Below, piece after piece: positions 1 through 8,447 of a DNA stretch of 64,000 nucleotides. The stretch comes from Allokutzneria sp. NRRL B-24872 (GTDB taxonomy: Bacteria; Actinomycetota; Actinomycetes; Mycobacteriales; Pseudonocardiaceae): the NCBI RefSeq assembly GCF_002155965.1, contig NZ_MUMH01000042.1, positions 53,545 through 117,544 on the forward strand, given 5' to 3'. The notes below the pieces were generated by a model. The model had not been told where the DNA came from. It did not search any database and saw nothing but the letters and a program-made list of their open reading frames with translations. The number at the start of each line of letters is the position of its first letter. Position 1 is the stretch's first letter. The translations under genes were made by a program, and so were the position numbers.

Positions 1-572
1 GCCCACACCAGGCCGCCCACGAGGAAGAACACCATGTAGACCGGGCGCATCGAGAGCTGGTTCTCTGGAGCCGCCTCCGCGTTGACGAGCGCGGAAACCG
101 CTGTGCCGTCGAGGATTCCGCTCCACCAGCCGACGAGCCCGACCGCCAGCAGCGCACCGATCACGATCAGCGCGCGCCGGAGGCTCCCCAGTGCTCCCGC
201 GATCAGCATGACCACCAGCGCGATCGGCGCACCGAGCGCGAAGAGGTAGCCGACCAGGATCAGCACCTGCATGTCCGGGACGCACAGGCCGAACAGGACC
301 GCGTAGAGCCCGCCCAGCACCGCGACCGGTCGGCCGATCCCCCTGCGCAGCGCGAGCGCCGCGAGCACTCCGACCGCGCCCAGCACGAGCGTCGCCACCG
401 CGCCGACCCGCACGTCCACTCCCGCGAGCAGTGAACCGCTGTTGGGCCGGGTGTCGTTGGCGCCGAAGGGATACTTCGAGGGGTCGATGGTCCACAGCAG
501 TCCGAGCGCCGTCGCGGCCAACGACCAGAGGAGTGCGAGCGCGGAGGTCCGCGTGAGTGCTCGATCGGTCAT
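1..572 (-). CDS. Multi-pass membrane protein, 3' end cut off by the window
   Basis: Reading leftward from the ATG at 570-572, the frame stays open to the window edge, giving about 190 residues with no stop. The protein begins MTDRALTRTSALALLWSLAA and has at least five hydrophobic segments separated by short polar loops, which predicts an integral membrane protein. One loop after the first segment (KYPFGANDTRPNSG) probably lies outside the membrane. I do not recognise a family. It is divergent from the gene at 690. Codon usage and third-position GC match the neighbours, so it looks like a real gene and not a shadow. Confidence 0.7.
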   Translation of the reverse strand, partial: MTDRALTRTSALALLWSLAATALGLLWTIDPSKYPFGANDTRPNSGSLLAGVDVRVGAVATLVLGAVGVLAALALRRGIGRPVAVLGGLYAVLFGLCVPDMQVLILVGYLFALGAPIALVVMLIAGALGSLRRALIVIGALLAVGLVGWWSGILDGTAVSALVNAEAAPENQLSMRPVYMVFFLVGGLVW

Positions 573-689
573 GCACCGAGTCTCGGGCGCGCGCCGCACC
601 GCGACCTCCCTCCGCAGGGGGAGACGATCTCGCGCGCATGAGGGAAATCGGGCGGCGCTAGTCTTCCGCGCGGCGAGAGGAGCGGCGGA

Positions 690-1142
690 GTGACCGGTCG
701 CAGGGAACTCGGCGCCCGCGTCACGCGCTACGAGACCGATGGGGCCGGGCGCCGGAAGCGGGCGCTGGTGCTGCTCTCCATCGGCGTGGTCTGCCTCGTC
801 GGCTGCGCTCTGCCGTTCCCGATCCCCTTCGCGGCCGCGATCGCGGCTCTGCCGTGCCTGTGGGCCGGGTGGACGCACGCCCGGCTCGCGGTGCGGCACC
901 CCGGCGAGGTTTTCCTGCTGCACGAGGGTGGTCTGGTGCACGAGCACTCCGGCCAGGCCCACGTCCACCGGTGGCACCAGTTCTCCACCGCCGCGAATCC
1001 CGCCAGCAGCAACGCGTTGAGCCGCCTGCTCGGACTGGACGTGCACCTGCGGATCACCCTCGTCGGCGGCGGCGAGATCGTCGTCACCGGCCTGACTCCT
1101 GGAGCGGAGCAGCTGGCCGCCGCAGTCCTGCGCGCGGTCTGA
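690..1142 (+). CDS. Small membrane protein with a possible PH-like C-terminal half
   Basis: 150 residues, starting at a GTG preceded by the purine-rich GAGAGGAGCGG. Residues about 24-60 form two hydrophobic segments. The soluble C-terminal half (EGGLVHEHSGQAHVHRW, then LRITLVGGGEIVVTGL) alternates short beta-like strands and resembles bacterial PH-like domains that follow two membrane helices, but this is only a fold impression. The function is unknown. It is divergently oriented from the membrane gene at 1-572, with about 117 bases between the starts. Confidence 0.6.
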   Translation: MTGRRELGARVTRYETDGAGRRKRALVLLSIGVVCLVGCALPFPIPFAAAIAALPCLWAGWTHARLAVRHPGEVFLLHEGGLVHEHSGQAHVHRWHQFSTAANPASSNALSRLLGLDVHLRITLVGGGEIVVTGLTPGAEQLAAAVLRAV

Positions 1143-1163
1143 ACGGGCCGGAAAAGCAGAAAA

Positions 1164-1181
1164 CCCCCTGTTGCCAGGGGG
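1164..1181 (-). terminator. Terminator downstream of the tRNA pair
   Basis: A perfect 7-bp stem (CCCCCTG/CAGGGGG) with a 4-base loop. Read on the minus strand it is followed by TTTTCTGCTTTT, a good intrinsic terminator for the two leftward tRNA genes. It lies just past the stop of the rightward gene and could also stop that transcript. Confidence 0.7.
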
Positions 1182-1204
1182 CTTTCAGCTGTCTCAACCA
1201 GACG

Positions 1205-1277
1205 TGCGCTCGACAGGATTCGAACCTGTAACCTCTTGATCCGTAGTCAAGTGCTCTATCCGTTGAGCTACGAGCGC
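1205..1277 (-). tRNA. tRNA-Arg (anticodon ACG)
   Basis: A 73-base cloverleaf on the minus strand. The acceptor stem is GCGCTCG/CGAGCGC with discriminator A. The anticodon stem CTTGA/TCAAG encloses the loop CTACGGA, so the anticodon is ACG. The T-loop GTTCGAATC is intact. CCA is not encoded. Confidence 0.96.
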
Positions 1278-1316
1278 GAGTGTTTTCAGTTGTGGCCCGA
1301 CCGAGATCGGACACTG

Positions 1317-1406
1317 CGGAGGCTCCGGGATTTGAACCCGGGATGGGCGATAAACCCAAACCGCATTAGCAGTGCGGCGCCATAGACCGGACTAGGCGAA
1401 GCCTCC
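1317..1406 (-). tRNA. tRNA-Ser (anticodon GCT)
   Basis: A 90-base minus-strand cloverleaf with the long variable arm typical of serine tRNAs. The acceptor stem is GGAGGCT/AGCCTCC with discriminator G. The anticodon stem CCGCA/TGCGG encloses CTGCTAA, so the anticodon is GCT. It lies 39 bases upstream of tRNA-Arg and is probably co-transcribed with it. Confidence 0.96.
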
Positions 1407-1543
1407 CGGGGCCATCTCTGACCGCCGGGGTAAACCTTACACAGAGCGTCCATCGCAAAGCAAAACGGGGGTCCCCTAACCGCGTCCGCGCTGGTCAGCC
1501 CGGGCGCCGGGGAGGGAGAACCGCTCCCCGGCGACCCGTGCCG

Positions 1544-1723
1544 CTACGCCTCCTCGCGGTCGGAGTCGACCGTGCCGAAGCCAGATCCGGGGCGGCCGAT
1601 CTCGCCGTAGCCGTCCGGTTCCGGGGTGTGCCCACAGAGGTCCTGCTCGTCCAAGGCCATGCGCAGAAGCTTCCAGGGCCGATCGGGCACGGCAACGGCC
1701 AAACGGGTGGAGAGGCTCGTCAC
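1544..1723 (-). CDS. Small protein coupled to acetoacetyl-CoA synthetase
   Basis: A 59-residue frame beginning at a GTG that overlaps the TGA of the acetoacetyl-CoA synthetase gene (GTGA), so translation is probably coupled. It starts MTSLSTRLAVAVPDRPWKLL and ends VDSDREEA. The composition is acidic and polar in the second half, with one Cys-x-His (CGH). I recognise no family. The stop-start overlap, shared with many real gene pairs in this window, is the main evidence that it is translated. Confidence 0.5.
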   Translation of the reverse strand: MTSLSTRLAVAVPDRPWKLLRMALDEQDLCGHTPEPDGYGEIGRPGSGFGTVDSDREEA

Positions 1724-3708
1724 GCCCGGTTACCCCTGGCCAGTTCCTCGAAGGGCCGCAGCGCGTCGGGATTGCTCAGCGCCTCGCGGCTCACCGCCCG
1801 GTCGGCCGGGGTGCCGGTCAGGATCTTCTTCACCGGCACCTCGCACTTCTTGCCGTTGAGCGTCCTCGGGATGTCGGCGACCGCGACGAACTGGTTCGGC
1901 ACGTGCCTCGGCGAGAGCTGGGCGCGCAGCGCGGAACGCAGCCGGGGCTCCACGTCGGAAAGCGAGATCCCCTTGTCCAGCACCAGGAAGCACAGCAGCT
2001 CGCCGTCGCCCTGGCCCACCCCCGACGTGTCGATCACGAGCGAGTCGAGCACCTCGTCGAAGCCCTCGACGACCCGGTAGAACTCGCTGGTGCCCATCCG
2101 CACGCCGCCCCGGTTGAGGGTGGAGTCGCTGCGGCCGTAGATCACGCAGGACCCGCGCGGGGTCACGCGAATCCAGTCGCCGTGCCGCCACACGCCGGGG
2201 TAGGTCTCGAAGTAGGCCTCGCGCAGCCGCGAGCCGTCGGCGTCGTTCCAGAACGAGACCGGCATCGACGGCATCGGCTTGGTGATCACGAGTTCGCCGA
2301 CCTCGTCGGAGACGGGTTTGCCCGCCTCGTCGAAGGAATCCACGGCGGCGCCGAGCATCCGGCAGGAGATCTCGCCCAGCCACACGGGCACCTCGGGCGC
2401 CGCGCCGACGAAGGCCGTGCACAGGTCGGTGCCGCCGGAGACGCTGGCGATCTGCACGTCACCGACCTCGTCCATGATCCAGCGGAAGCCCTCCGGGGAG
2501 AGCGGGGCGCCCGTGGAACCCAGTGCCCGCAAGGCGGAGAGGTCGTGCTCGCGCGCGGGCTTCAGCTCGCGCTTGAGGCAGGACTGGATGTAGGGCGCGG
2601 AGGTGCCGAAGTAGGTGACCCGGTGCCGCTCGGCCAGCCGCCACAGCGCGCCGAGGTCCGGATGCGCCGGATTGCCGTCGAAGAGCACGATCGTGCTGCC
2701 CACCATGAGGCCGGAGATCAGGAAGTTCCACATCATCCAGCCGGTGGTGGTGAACCAGAAGAACCGCTCCCCCGGGCCCAGGTCGCAGTGCAGCGCAAGG
2801 GCTTTGACGTGTTCGAGGACGATGCCGCCGTGGCCCTGCACGATGCCCTTGGGCAGCCCGGTGGTCCCGGAGGAGTAGAGCACCCACAGCGGGTGGTCGA
2901 AGTCGACGGCCTCGAACTCCAGCGCCGCACCGGCGTTGCGCTCCAGCAGCGCCCGCCAGCCGACGGTGCCCTCCAGCTCGGCGCCCGTGGCGAGGTAGTC
3001 GACGAGCACCGTCGCCTTGAGCCCCGGGATGCCCCGCCGAAGTTCGTCCACAGTGGACCGAGTGTCGAACTGCCTGCCGTTGTAGACGTAGCCGTTGACC
3101 GCGACGAGCACGGTCGGCTCGATCTGGGTGAAGCGGTCGGACACCGCGCGAGCGCCGAAGTCCGGTGAGCAGGAGGACCACGTCGCGCCCAGGCTCGCCG
3201 CCGCCAGGAAGGCGATCAGCGCCTCGGGTGAGTTGGGCACCAGCGCCGCGACGCGGTCGCCCCTGCGCACGCCCAGCTCGACGAGCCCGGCACGCGCGGC
3301 GGCGACCTCGGCCCGCAGCTGCCCGTGCGTCAGCGTCGCCTCGAAGCCGTCCTCACGCGCGAAGATCACCGCGGAGTCGTTGTCGCCCTTGCCTTCTCCA
3401 CCGCGCAGCGCGTGCTCGGCGTAGTTCAGCGTGGCACCGGGGAACCACGTCGCGCCCGGCATCCGCTCGTCGTCGAGCACCGAGCTCGGGCGGTCGTGGA
3501 AGCGCACGTCGGAGAACTCGGCGAGCGCGCCCCAGAACCCGGCGAGGTCGTCGACCGACCACTGCCAGAGCGCCGGGTAGTCCGGCAGGTCCAGCTCGCG
3601 CTCCGCGCGCAGCCACGCGCGGAACGCGGCGATCTTGGTGGTGGCGACCCGATCGGGGTCGGGCCGCCACAACAGCTCGGGTTCCTCGGCGTTGAGGTTC
3701 TCGCTCAT
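1720..3708 (-). CDS. Acetoacetate-CoA ligase (acetoacetyl-CoA synthetase)
   Basis: 662 residues, the usual length for the family. It activates acetoacetate to acetoacetyl-CoA through an acyl-adenylate in the cytosol. The N-terminal ACAS_N-like segment (LPDYPALWQWSVDDLAGFW) is followed by the AMP-binding motif YSSGTTGLPKGIVQGHGG. The GSTGAPLS segment, the GGTDLC motif, the YGRSDSTLNRGG hinge and the C-terminal catalytic lysine region (IPRTLNGKKCEVPVKKIL) are all present. IVQGHGG and the NGKKCEVPVK ending favour acetoacetate over acetate or propionate. The ATG start has a purine-rich AGGAAGCAGG in front. A dienelactone-hydrolase-like gene lies upstream on the same strand. Confidence 0.92.
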   Translation of the reverse strand: MSENLNAEEPELLWRPDPDRVATTKIAAFRAWLRAERELDLPDYPALWQWSVDDLAGFWGALAEFSDVRFHDRPSSVLDDERMPGATWFPGATLNYAEHALRGGEGKGDNDSAVIFAREDGFEATLTHGQLRAEVAAARAGLVELGVRRGDRVAALVPNSPEALIAFLAAASLGATWSSCSPDFGARAVSDRFTQIEPTVLVAVNGYVYNGRQFDTRSTVDELRRGIPGLKATVLVDYLATGAELEGTVGWRALLERNAGAALEFEAVDFDHPLWVLYSSGTTGLPKGIVQGHGGIVLEHVKALALHCDLGPGERFFWFTTTGWMMWNFLISGLMVGSTIVLFDGNPAHPDLGALWRLAERHRVTYFGTSAPYIQSCLKRELKPAREHDLSALRALGSTGAPLSPEGFRWIMDEVGDVQIASVSGGTDLCTAFVGAAPEVPVWLGEISCRMLGAAVDSFDEAGKPVSDEVGELVITKPMPSMPVSFWNDADGSRLREAYFETYPGVWRHGDWIRVTPRGSCVIYGRSDSTLNRGGVRMGTSEFYRVVEGFDEVLDSLVIDTSGVGQGDGELLCFLVLDKGISLSDVEPRLRSALRAQLSPRHVPNQFVAVADIPRTLNGKKCEVPVKKILTGTPADRAVSREALSNPDALRPFEELARGNRA

Positions 3709-3759
3709 GCCTGCTTCCTAACTCATCGGCAGGCGGAGAACCAGGGATGTGTCCCAGAT

Positions 3760-4464
3760 CTACCGGAGGTGGGAGTCGAACCAGTTGAGGGTGCGCTGCC
3801 ACGTCTCGGCCGCGGCGCGGGGGTCCTCGGCGTGCGGGTCGATCGGGCCGGAGTACACGACGACGTCGGTGGCGACCTTGGCCGAGGAGGCGGCGTCGCG
3901 CAGCTTCTCCACGTCCTCGCGCGGGATCATCGTGTACTGCTCGCTGTAGATGCCCAGCCACGGGCACGTCAGCTCGCCCGCGACCTCCACCAGCGGCGGC
4001 AGGTTGGGCGAGAGCGCGGAGACGATGCCCGCGCCCGCGACGGTGACCGCCGCGCCGATGCTGCGGCTGGTGGCCACGAACAGCGCGACCGAACCGCCGA
4101 CGCCGAAGCCGACGACGCCCATCCGGTCGGGCTCCACGCCCTGCTGGGCCAGCCACACGAAGGCCGCGTCGGTGTCGGCCAGCACGGAGTCGGCGGAGAG
4201 CCTGCTGACCTGGTCGAGGATGCTCTCGGCGTCCTCGGGGTCGTGCACCTGGTCGTCGCCGTCCCGGTGGTAGAGGTGCGGCGCGATGGTCAGCCAGCCC
4301 TCCTGCGCCAGGCTGCCCGCGACGTCGCGGATCGCGTCGGTGACGCCCCTGGCCTGGTGCAGCAGGACAAGTCCGCCACGAACCGCCGTGTCCGGTTCCG
4401 CGACCGTGCAGCGGAGTTCGCTGCCGTCGGTGAGCTGGAGCGTTTCGGTGCGGGTCTGCGTCAT
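3760..4464 (-). CDS. Dienelactone hydrolase family protein, probably catalytically dead
   Basis: 234 residues from the ATG at 4464 (a TTG 12 bases upstream is possible). The alpha/beta-hydrolase fold is recognisable: an HQARG oxyanion region near residue 36, APHLYHRDG, and the nucleophile elbow. The family elbow GFCxGG reads GFGVGG here (residues 119-124), so glycine occupies the cysteine/serine nucleophile position. The usual catalytic Asp region (like EKDTFV) reads EQYTMI, with no Asp. The fold is kept but the triad appears lost. The role is unknown; it could bind a ligand or partner. It lies 51 bases upstream of the acetoacetyl-CoA synthetase gene on the same strand. Confidence 0.8.
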   Translation of the reverse strand: MTQTRTETLQLTDGSELRCTVAEPDTAVRGGLVLLHQARGVTDAIRDVAGSLAQEGWLTIAPHLYHRDGDDQVHDPEDAESILDQVSRLSADSVLADTDAAFVWLAQQGVEPDRMGVVGFGVGGSVALFVATSRSIGAAVTVAGAGIVSALSPNLPPLVEVAGELTCPWLGIYSEQYTMIPREDVEKLRDAASSAKVATDVVVYSGPIDPHAEDPRAAAETWQRTLNWFDSHLR

Positions 4465-4603
4465 AAAGCCAGCCAATCACGTGGGGGTGAACACCAGTCA
4501 ACGTGACCAACCATACGGAGCAACAACCGCGAGCCGCCCGGTGGAATTCGTGCATTAGGTTCGTCTTCGGCTGTTGGACCAGCGGCGAACCTGAGGAGCG
4601 ACG

Positions 4604-5659
4604 ATGACCGTGCGGACTCGCCCGGACCTGGAGACACTGCCCGGCTACCTGCCCGGCAGGACGATCCCGGGCGCGATCAAGCTCGCCAGCAACGAGGTCT
4701 CGCTCGGCCCGCTGCCCAGCGTGCGCGGCGTGATCGCCGAGGCCGCCGCCGGGATCAACCGCTACCCGGACATGGGGGTGACGGCGCTGGTGGACCGCCT
4801 CGCGGCGAAGCTCTCCGTCGAGCCGTCCAGGATCGCGGTCGGCTGCGGTTCGGTCGCGCTGTGCCAGCAGCTGGTGCAGGCGATGTGCGAGCCCGGCGAG
4901 GGTGTGATGTTCCCGTGGCGCTCCTTCGAGGCCTACCCGATCGTCACGCAGATCGGTGGCGCGCGGGCGATCAAGGTTCCGCTGACCGGAGCACACGCGC
5001 TCGACCTCGACGCGATGCTCGCCGCGATCACCGACGACACCCGCGTGATCTACGTGTGCACGCCGAACAACCCGACCGGGACCACGCTGCGGCGCGCGGA
5101 GCTGGAGCGCTTCCTCGACGCGGTGCCCAGGGGGCCGCTGGTCGTGCTGGACGAGGCGTACAAGGAGTTCATCACCGACCCCGACGTGCCCGACGGCATC
5201 GAGGTGGCTCGCGGCCGCGACAACGTGGCCGTGCTGCGCACCTTCTCCAAGGCGTACGGCCTGGCCGGGCTGCGCGTCGGCTACTGCTACGCCCCCGAAG
5301 AGGTCGCGGCGGCGATGCGCAAGGTCTGCGTGCCGTTCAGCGTGAACATGATCGCGCAGGCGGCGGCGATCGCGTCGCTGGACGCCGAGGACGAGCTGAT
5401 GGAGCGCTGCCGGGAGATCTCCGGGGAGCGCGAGCGCGTGCGCGGCGAACTGCTCGCGATGGGCTACGAGGTGCCCGAGACCCAGGCGAACTTCGTGTGG
5501 CTGCCGCTCGCGGAGCGCACTCCGGCGTTCAACGCGCACTGCCTGGAGCAGAAGCTCGTCGTGCGGGCCTTCGGCGAGGAGGGCGCGCGCGTGACGATCA
5601 GCACGGCCGAGGAGAACGACCTGTTCCTCGCCGCAGCGCGGAGCTTCCTGGCCGGCTAG
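4604..5659 (+). CDS. pat: HisC/Pat-type aminotransferase (histidinol-phosphate or aromatic)
   Basis: 351 residues, a fold-type I PLP aminotransferase of the HisC family. Visible features are LASNEVSLGP near the N-terminus, NNPTGTT, the LDEAYKEF aspartate, the PLP lysine in TFSKAYGLAGLRVGY, and a C-terminal arginine (ARVTISTAEEN). No other his genes are nearby, which fits a stand-alone aromatic aminotransferase (Pat) better than a dedicated histidine enzyme, but sequence alone cannot separate the two. The ATG has a clear GAGGAGCGACG in front. Confidence 0.85.
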   Translation: MTVRTRPDLETLPGYLPGRTIPGAIKLASNEVSLGPLPSVRGVIAEAAAGINRYPDMGVTALVDRLAAKLSVEPSRIAVGCGSVALCQQLVQAMCEPGEGVMFPWRSFEAYPIVTQIGGARAIKVPLTGAHALDLDAMLAAITDDTRVIYVCTPNNPTGTTLRRAELERFLDAVPRGPLVVLDEAYKEFITDPDVPDGIEVARGRDNVAVLRTFSKAYGLAGLRVGYCYAPEEVAAAMRKVCVPFSVNMIAQAAAIASLDAEDELMERCREISGERERVRGELLAMGYEVPETQANFVWLPLAERTPAFNAHCLEQKLVVRAFGEEGARVTISTAEENDLFLAAARSFLAG

Positions 5660-5663
5660 CCCA

Positions 5664-6107
5664 TCAGCCCGTCAGCCGGAAGTCGATCACTTCGACGGGC
5701 ATGCCCGCCCCGGCGACCGTCGTCCAGTGCCGGTCGCCGGTGAGGACGGGCACGCCCTCTTCCCACGCGAACGCGAGGCAGCACAGGTCGCCGAGGGAGA
5801 GCTTGCCGAGCCTGCGCTCCCGGGTGCGGCGGATGCCCGCGTCGATCCGCTTCAGCTCGGCGAAGCGCTGCGCGTGCTCGATCTCCAGCGGCACCACGGC
5901 GACGCCCATCGCCTCGATCTCGGCGGTCGCGGCCAGGGAGTCGATCCCGGCGGACTGGGCCAGGCAGTAGAGGACCTCGCCGAGGTTCACCGAGGTGATC
6001 AGCGAGTTCGGCAGCACGTCGGCGTAGGGCTGGGCGCGCGGTTCGCCGTCGAGCAGCGCGAGCACGAACGAGGCGTCGAGCAGCACCGGGCCTTCTGGGA
6101 GGGTCAT
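5664..6107 (-). CDS. vapC: VapC-type PIN-domain toxin
   Basis: 147 residues. A PIN-domain endoribonuclease with its acidic metal-binding residues in place: Asp in LLDASFVLALLDGE, Glu in TSVNLGEVLY, Asp in KLSLGDLCCLAFAW and Asp in VLTGDRHW. It should cleave RNA when freed from its antitoxin. The ATG overlaps the stop of the upstream antitoxin gene (ATGA), the classic antitoxin-first arrangement. Its stop lies 4 bases from the stop of the convergent aminotransferase gene. Confidence 0.9.
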   Translation of the reverse strand: MTLPEGPVLLDASFVLALLDGEPRAQPYADVLPNSLITSVNLGEVLYCLAQSAGIDSLAATAEIEAMGVAVVPLEIEHAQRFAELKRIDAGIRRTRERRLGKLSLGDLCCLAFAWEEGVPVLTGDRHWTTVAGAGMPVEVIDFRLTG

Positions 6108-6364
6108 TCGCGCTCGGCGTCCTCGGCCCGCGACTCCAGCAGCGCGGACTCCATCGAGGCGTCGACGCCCTTGGTGCGCTTGCCCTCCGCGACGGCGGCC
6201 TGGAGCCTGCCGAGCGCGGCTTTGGGGTCCTCCAGCACGATGCGGCCGGGTCCGACGACCCTGGCCACCAGTTCCTTCGCCTCCGGCAGCTCCGCGTCGC
6301 GCAGCAGCTGCGCGGGCAGCGTCGGCCGCCGCTTGGCGTCGAGGACGAGCCGGTAACTGGTCAT
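6104..6364 (-). CDS. vapB: VapB-type antitoxin (AbrB-like)
   Basis: 86 residues from the ATG at 6364 (a GTG nine bases upstream is possible). The N-terminal segment YRLVLDAKRRPTLPAQLL is a swapped-hairpin AbrB/SpoVT-like DNA-binding strand pair. The charged C-terminal part should wrap the PIN toxin encoded directly downstream. It is translationally coupled to vapC by a 4-base overlap and is probably autoregulated as in other VapBC modules. Confidence 0.82.
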   Translation of the reverse strand: MTSYRLVLDAKRRPTLPAQLLRDAELPEAKELVARVVGPGRIVLEDPKAALGRLQAAVAEGKRTKGVDASMESALLESRAEDAERE

Positions 6365-6427
6365 GTCACCCACGGTACGCCGAAGGTGGGACGTCGTCGA
6401 TGCTTCCCACCCGACTGCCGGAGAGGG

Positions 6428-6961
6428 TCAGGCCACCAGGCGCCACTGGTAGGAACCGCTCTTCAGCGGCGCGGTGATCTTCTTCGTCCACGCGGTCTTC
6501 ACCGTGCAGGACGGGGTGACGGAGGTCTTGCGGACGGTGAACGTGCGCGCCTCGACGTACTGCTGAACTCGACGGATCTGCCCGGCGGGGACCTTGGCGG
6601 AGTGGGTCCAGCGCGCTGCGTGCGCGTGGGCGAGGACCACGGTGGCGCGCAGCGAAGTCCTCGCGGAAGTGAAGATCCGCTCGGCCTCGGCCTTGGGCAC
6701 ACCGGCGAGAGAGGCATTCGCGCGGACGTCGGCCCGGGCGTCGAAAATGATCTCTCCGGGGCCTTCCAGGTAGTCGCTGCGCAGGTCGGTCGGTAACCAG
6801 GAAGTCGCCGCACCGGAGACGGAATACGAAACCTGCCCGGATTCGGCACAGGCGGCGAAGGCGGCCGGAGCGCTCAGCGCGCTCACCGTCGCGGAGGCGA
6901 GAGCGACGCACAGCGCCGCGTTCAGTATGCGAGTCACGGCCGGAGATAATGGCAGCATCAC
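6428..6961 (-). CDS. Secreted protein, paralogue of the next gene upstream
   Basis: 177 residues from the first ATG; a GTG at 6937 would remove eight residues and leave a better-shaped signal peptide. Signal peptide with the cleavage region SAPAAFA-ACAES. The mature part is beta-rich and shares NLRSDYL/DLRSDYLxGPG, NASLxGxxxAEAxxIF, VPAGQxRRxQQYxEARxFTV and KTxWTK with the gene at 7096-7614, including two conserved cysteines. The pattern suggests a small extracellular beta-sandwich or pore-forming-like fold, but no family is recognised. Confidence 0.7.
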   Translation of the reverse strand: MMLPLSPAVTRILNAALCVALASATVSALSAPAAFAACAESGQVSYSVSGAATSWLPTDLRSDYLEGPGEIIFDARADVRANASLAGVPKAEAERIFTSARTSLRATVVLAHAHAARWTHSAKVPAGQIRRVQQYVEARTFTVRKTSVTPSCTVKTAWTKKITAPLKSGSYQWRLVA

Positions 6962-7095
6962 CGCAGCGCAGCGGACTCAGCATCGATAAAGTGAACCTAT
7001 TTCGGGCGCACTGGTTTCACCTCAGGCCGAAAGGTGAGGAAAAGACGTGAAAAGTGGGGCGACCGCCACCGATCGCCCCACTGCGCATCAGTATG

Positions 7096-7614
7096 TCACC
7101 TGGCGAGCTTCCACAGGAAGTTATTGTTCTTCACGGGGGCGACAACATTCTTCGTCCACACCGTCTTGACATTGCAGGGCGCGACGATGGTGGTCTTCTT
7201 GACGGTGAACTTGCGCGCTTCCTTGTACTGCTGGAGTCGCCTGGTCTGCCCGGCGGGGACATCGGCGCGATAGGACCACGAGTCGGTCTTCGACCAGCTC
7301 TTGCCGACCTGGACGCCCAGCGAGACGCTGGCCTTCGCGAAGATCGCCCCGGCCTCCGCGGTCGTGGTCCCGGTCAGCGAGGCGTTGGTCTCGGAGGTCG
7401 CGCTCTTGGTGTAGGTGATCGCGCCGGGGCCGGTGAGGTAGTCGCTGCGCAGGTTGGTCGCCTTCCAGTCCTTCTCACCGTTGGAGATCGAGTAGTAGAC
7501 CTGCCCCACCTCCGGACAGGCCGCGAAGGCCTGTGCGCCAAGGCCGACGGCGGCGGGAACGATCGTGGCGGTGAATGCGAGGGCAGTGGAGGTCACCGCG
7601 GTCCTGAATCGCAT
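7096..7614 (-). CDS. Secreted protein, tandem paralogue of 6428-6961
   Basis: 172 residues from the ATG at 7614, chosen because AGGAGAGC sits four bases upstream. Signal peptide with the cleavage region LGAQAFA-ACPEV. The mature protein has about 45% identity by eye to its downstream neighbour, with aligned cysteines (ACPE and APCNVKT). It is rich in Thr/Ser/Lys and aromatic residues (KSWSKTDSWSYRADVPAGQTRRLQQYKEA). The function is unknown. The two genes probably arose by tandem duplication and may share a transcript. Confidence 0.75.
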   Translation of the reverse strand: MRFRTAVTSTALAFTATIVPAAVGLGAQAFAACPEVGQVYYSISNGEKDWKATNLRSDYLTGPGAITYTKSATSETNASLTGTTTAEAGAIFAKASVSLGVQVGKSWSKTDSWSYRADVPAGQTRRLQQYKEARKFTVKKTTIVAPCNVKTVWTKNVVAPVKNNNFLWKLAR

Positions 7615-7923
7615 TAGCTCTCCTGATGTCATTCACACCAAGGCCCCTACAGGGGGCGGGGCCTCGGTTCCCCAAGTGAGCAAGAGCGTAAGCAGCGCCC
7701 AACAGCACAACCATATTGACATTATTCGAAGCACATGTATCGACGGATTCTGATCGACCAAGGAAACGCAGTGCCATCACGCGATCACGGAGTGAGATGA
7801 CAAAACGCTGCTCCATTTGCGAAAGTCCCAGCTCAAGGACGCATCAAGTCGGACAGTCAAACGCGCGGAACACTTGCCTTTCACATTTTTGACTCTTCGC
7901 CCCGGAACGAACCGACGCCTTGA

Positions 7924-7958
7924 CGACTACCGAGAACTGGGCGCATACTCGGTAGTCG
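7924..7958. promoter_or_regulatory. Inverted repeat, likely operator of the downstream TA-like pair
   Basis: Perfect 11-bp arms CGACTACCGAG and CTCGGTAGTCG separated by 13 bases. It ends 20 bases before the chosen ATG at 7979. The surrounding interval 7633-7978 has no convincing gene and is less GC-rich than its neighbours. The position fits autoregulation by the antitoxin-like protein encoded next. An RNA hairpin in the leader is the alternative. Confidence 0.5.
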
Positions 7959-7978
7959 AACCGGACGGGGAGGTCGCC

Positions 7979-8437
7979 ATGACGGTCACCGAGGAGACCC
8001 GCCAGCTGATGGACCTGTTCGAGCAGGTCGAGGACATCGAAGAGGTGGCGGAGTCGCTGCCGCTGGACGACCACCGGCGCAAGAAGCTCGTCGACGTCGC
8101 CGACCGCATCCTGGCGCAGGTGCCACCGGTCCGACCGGTCGTCGCAGGGGCGCTGCTGGACATGACCGACAAGACCGTGCGCGCGTGGGCGCACGAGGGC
8201 GTGCTGACGGTGCTCAGCACGGAACCGAGGATGCTGCTTGACCCGGCGCGGCTGCACGAGGTGCTGCACCTGGTGACCGACCTGCGCAGAGCGGGCAAGA
8301 CAAGAGGACTGCTGGACGAGGTCTACCGGCGGCTCAGCGACCTGGCGCTGCTCGATCGCGAGGACCTGACGGAGAGCATCGACCAGATGCACCGCGGCGA
8401 GGGCAGAGTGGTCCGCCAGGCGGAGGCGGACGGCTGA
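7979..8437 (+). CDS. Antitoxin-like DNA-binding protein (MerR-like helix-turn-helix)
   Basis: 152 residues from the ATG at 7979, preceded by GGGGAGG. The middle carries a helix-turn-helix of MerR/excisionase type: ALLDMTDKTVRAWAHEGVLTV. The C-terminal 70 residues are helical and charged (LHEVLHLVTDLRRAGKTRGLLDEVYRRL). The frame extends upstream to 7817 without a better start. It precedes a RelE-like small protein by 10 bases, so the pair resembles a type II toxin-antitoxin operon in which this member binds the inverted repeat at 7924-7958. Confidence 0.65.
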   Translation: MTVTEETRQLMDLFEQVEDIEEVAESLPLDDHRRKKLVDVADRILAQVPPVRPVVAGALLDMTDKTVRAWAHEGVLTVLSTEPRMLLDPARLHEVLHLVTDLRRAGKTRGLLDEVYRRLSDLALLDREDLTESIDQMHRGEGRVVRQAEADG

Positions 8438-8447
8438 GGCGTACCGG

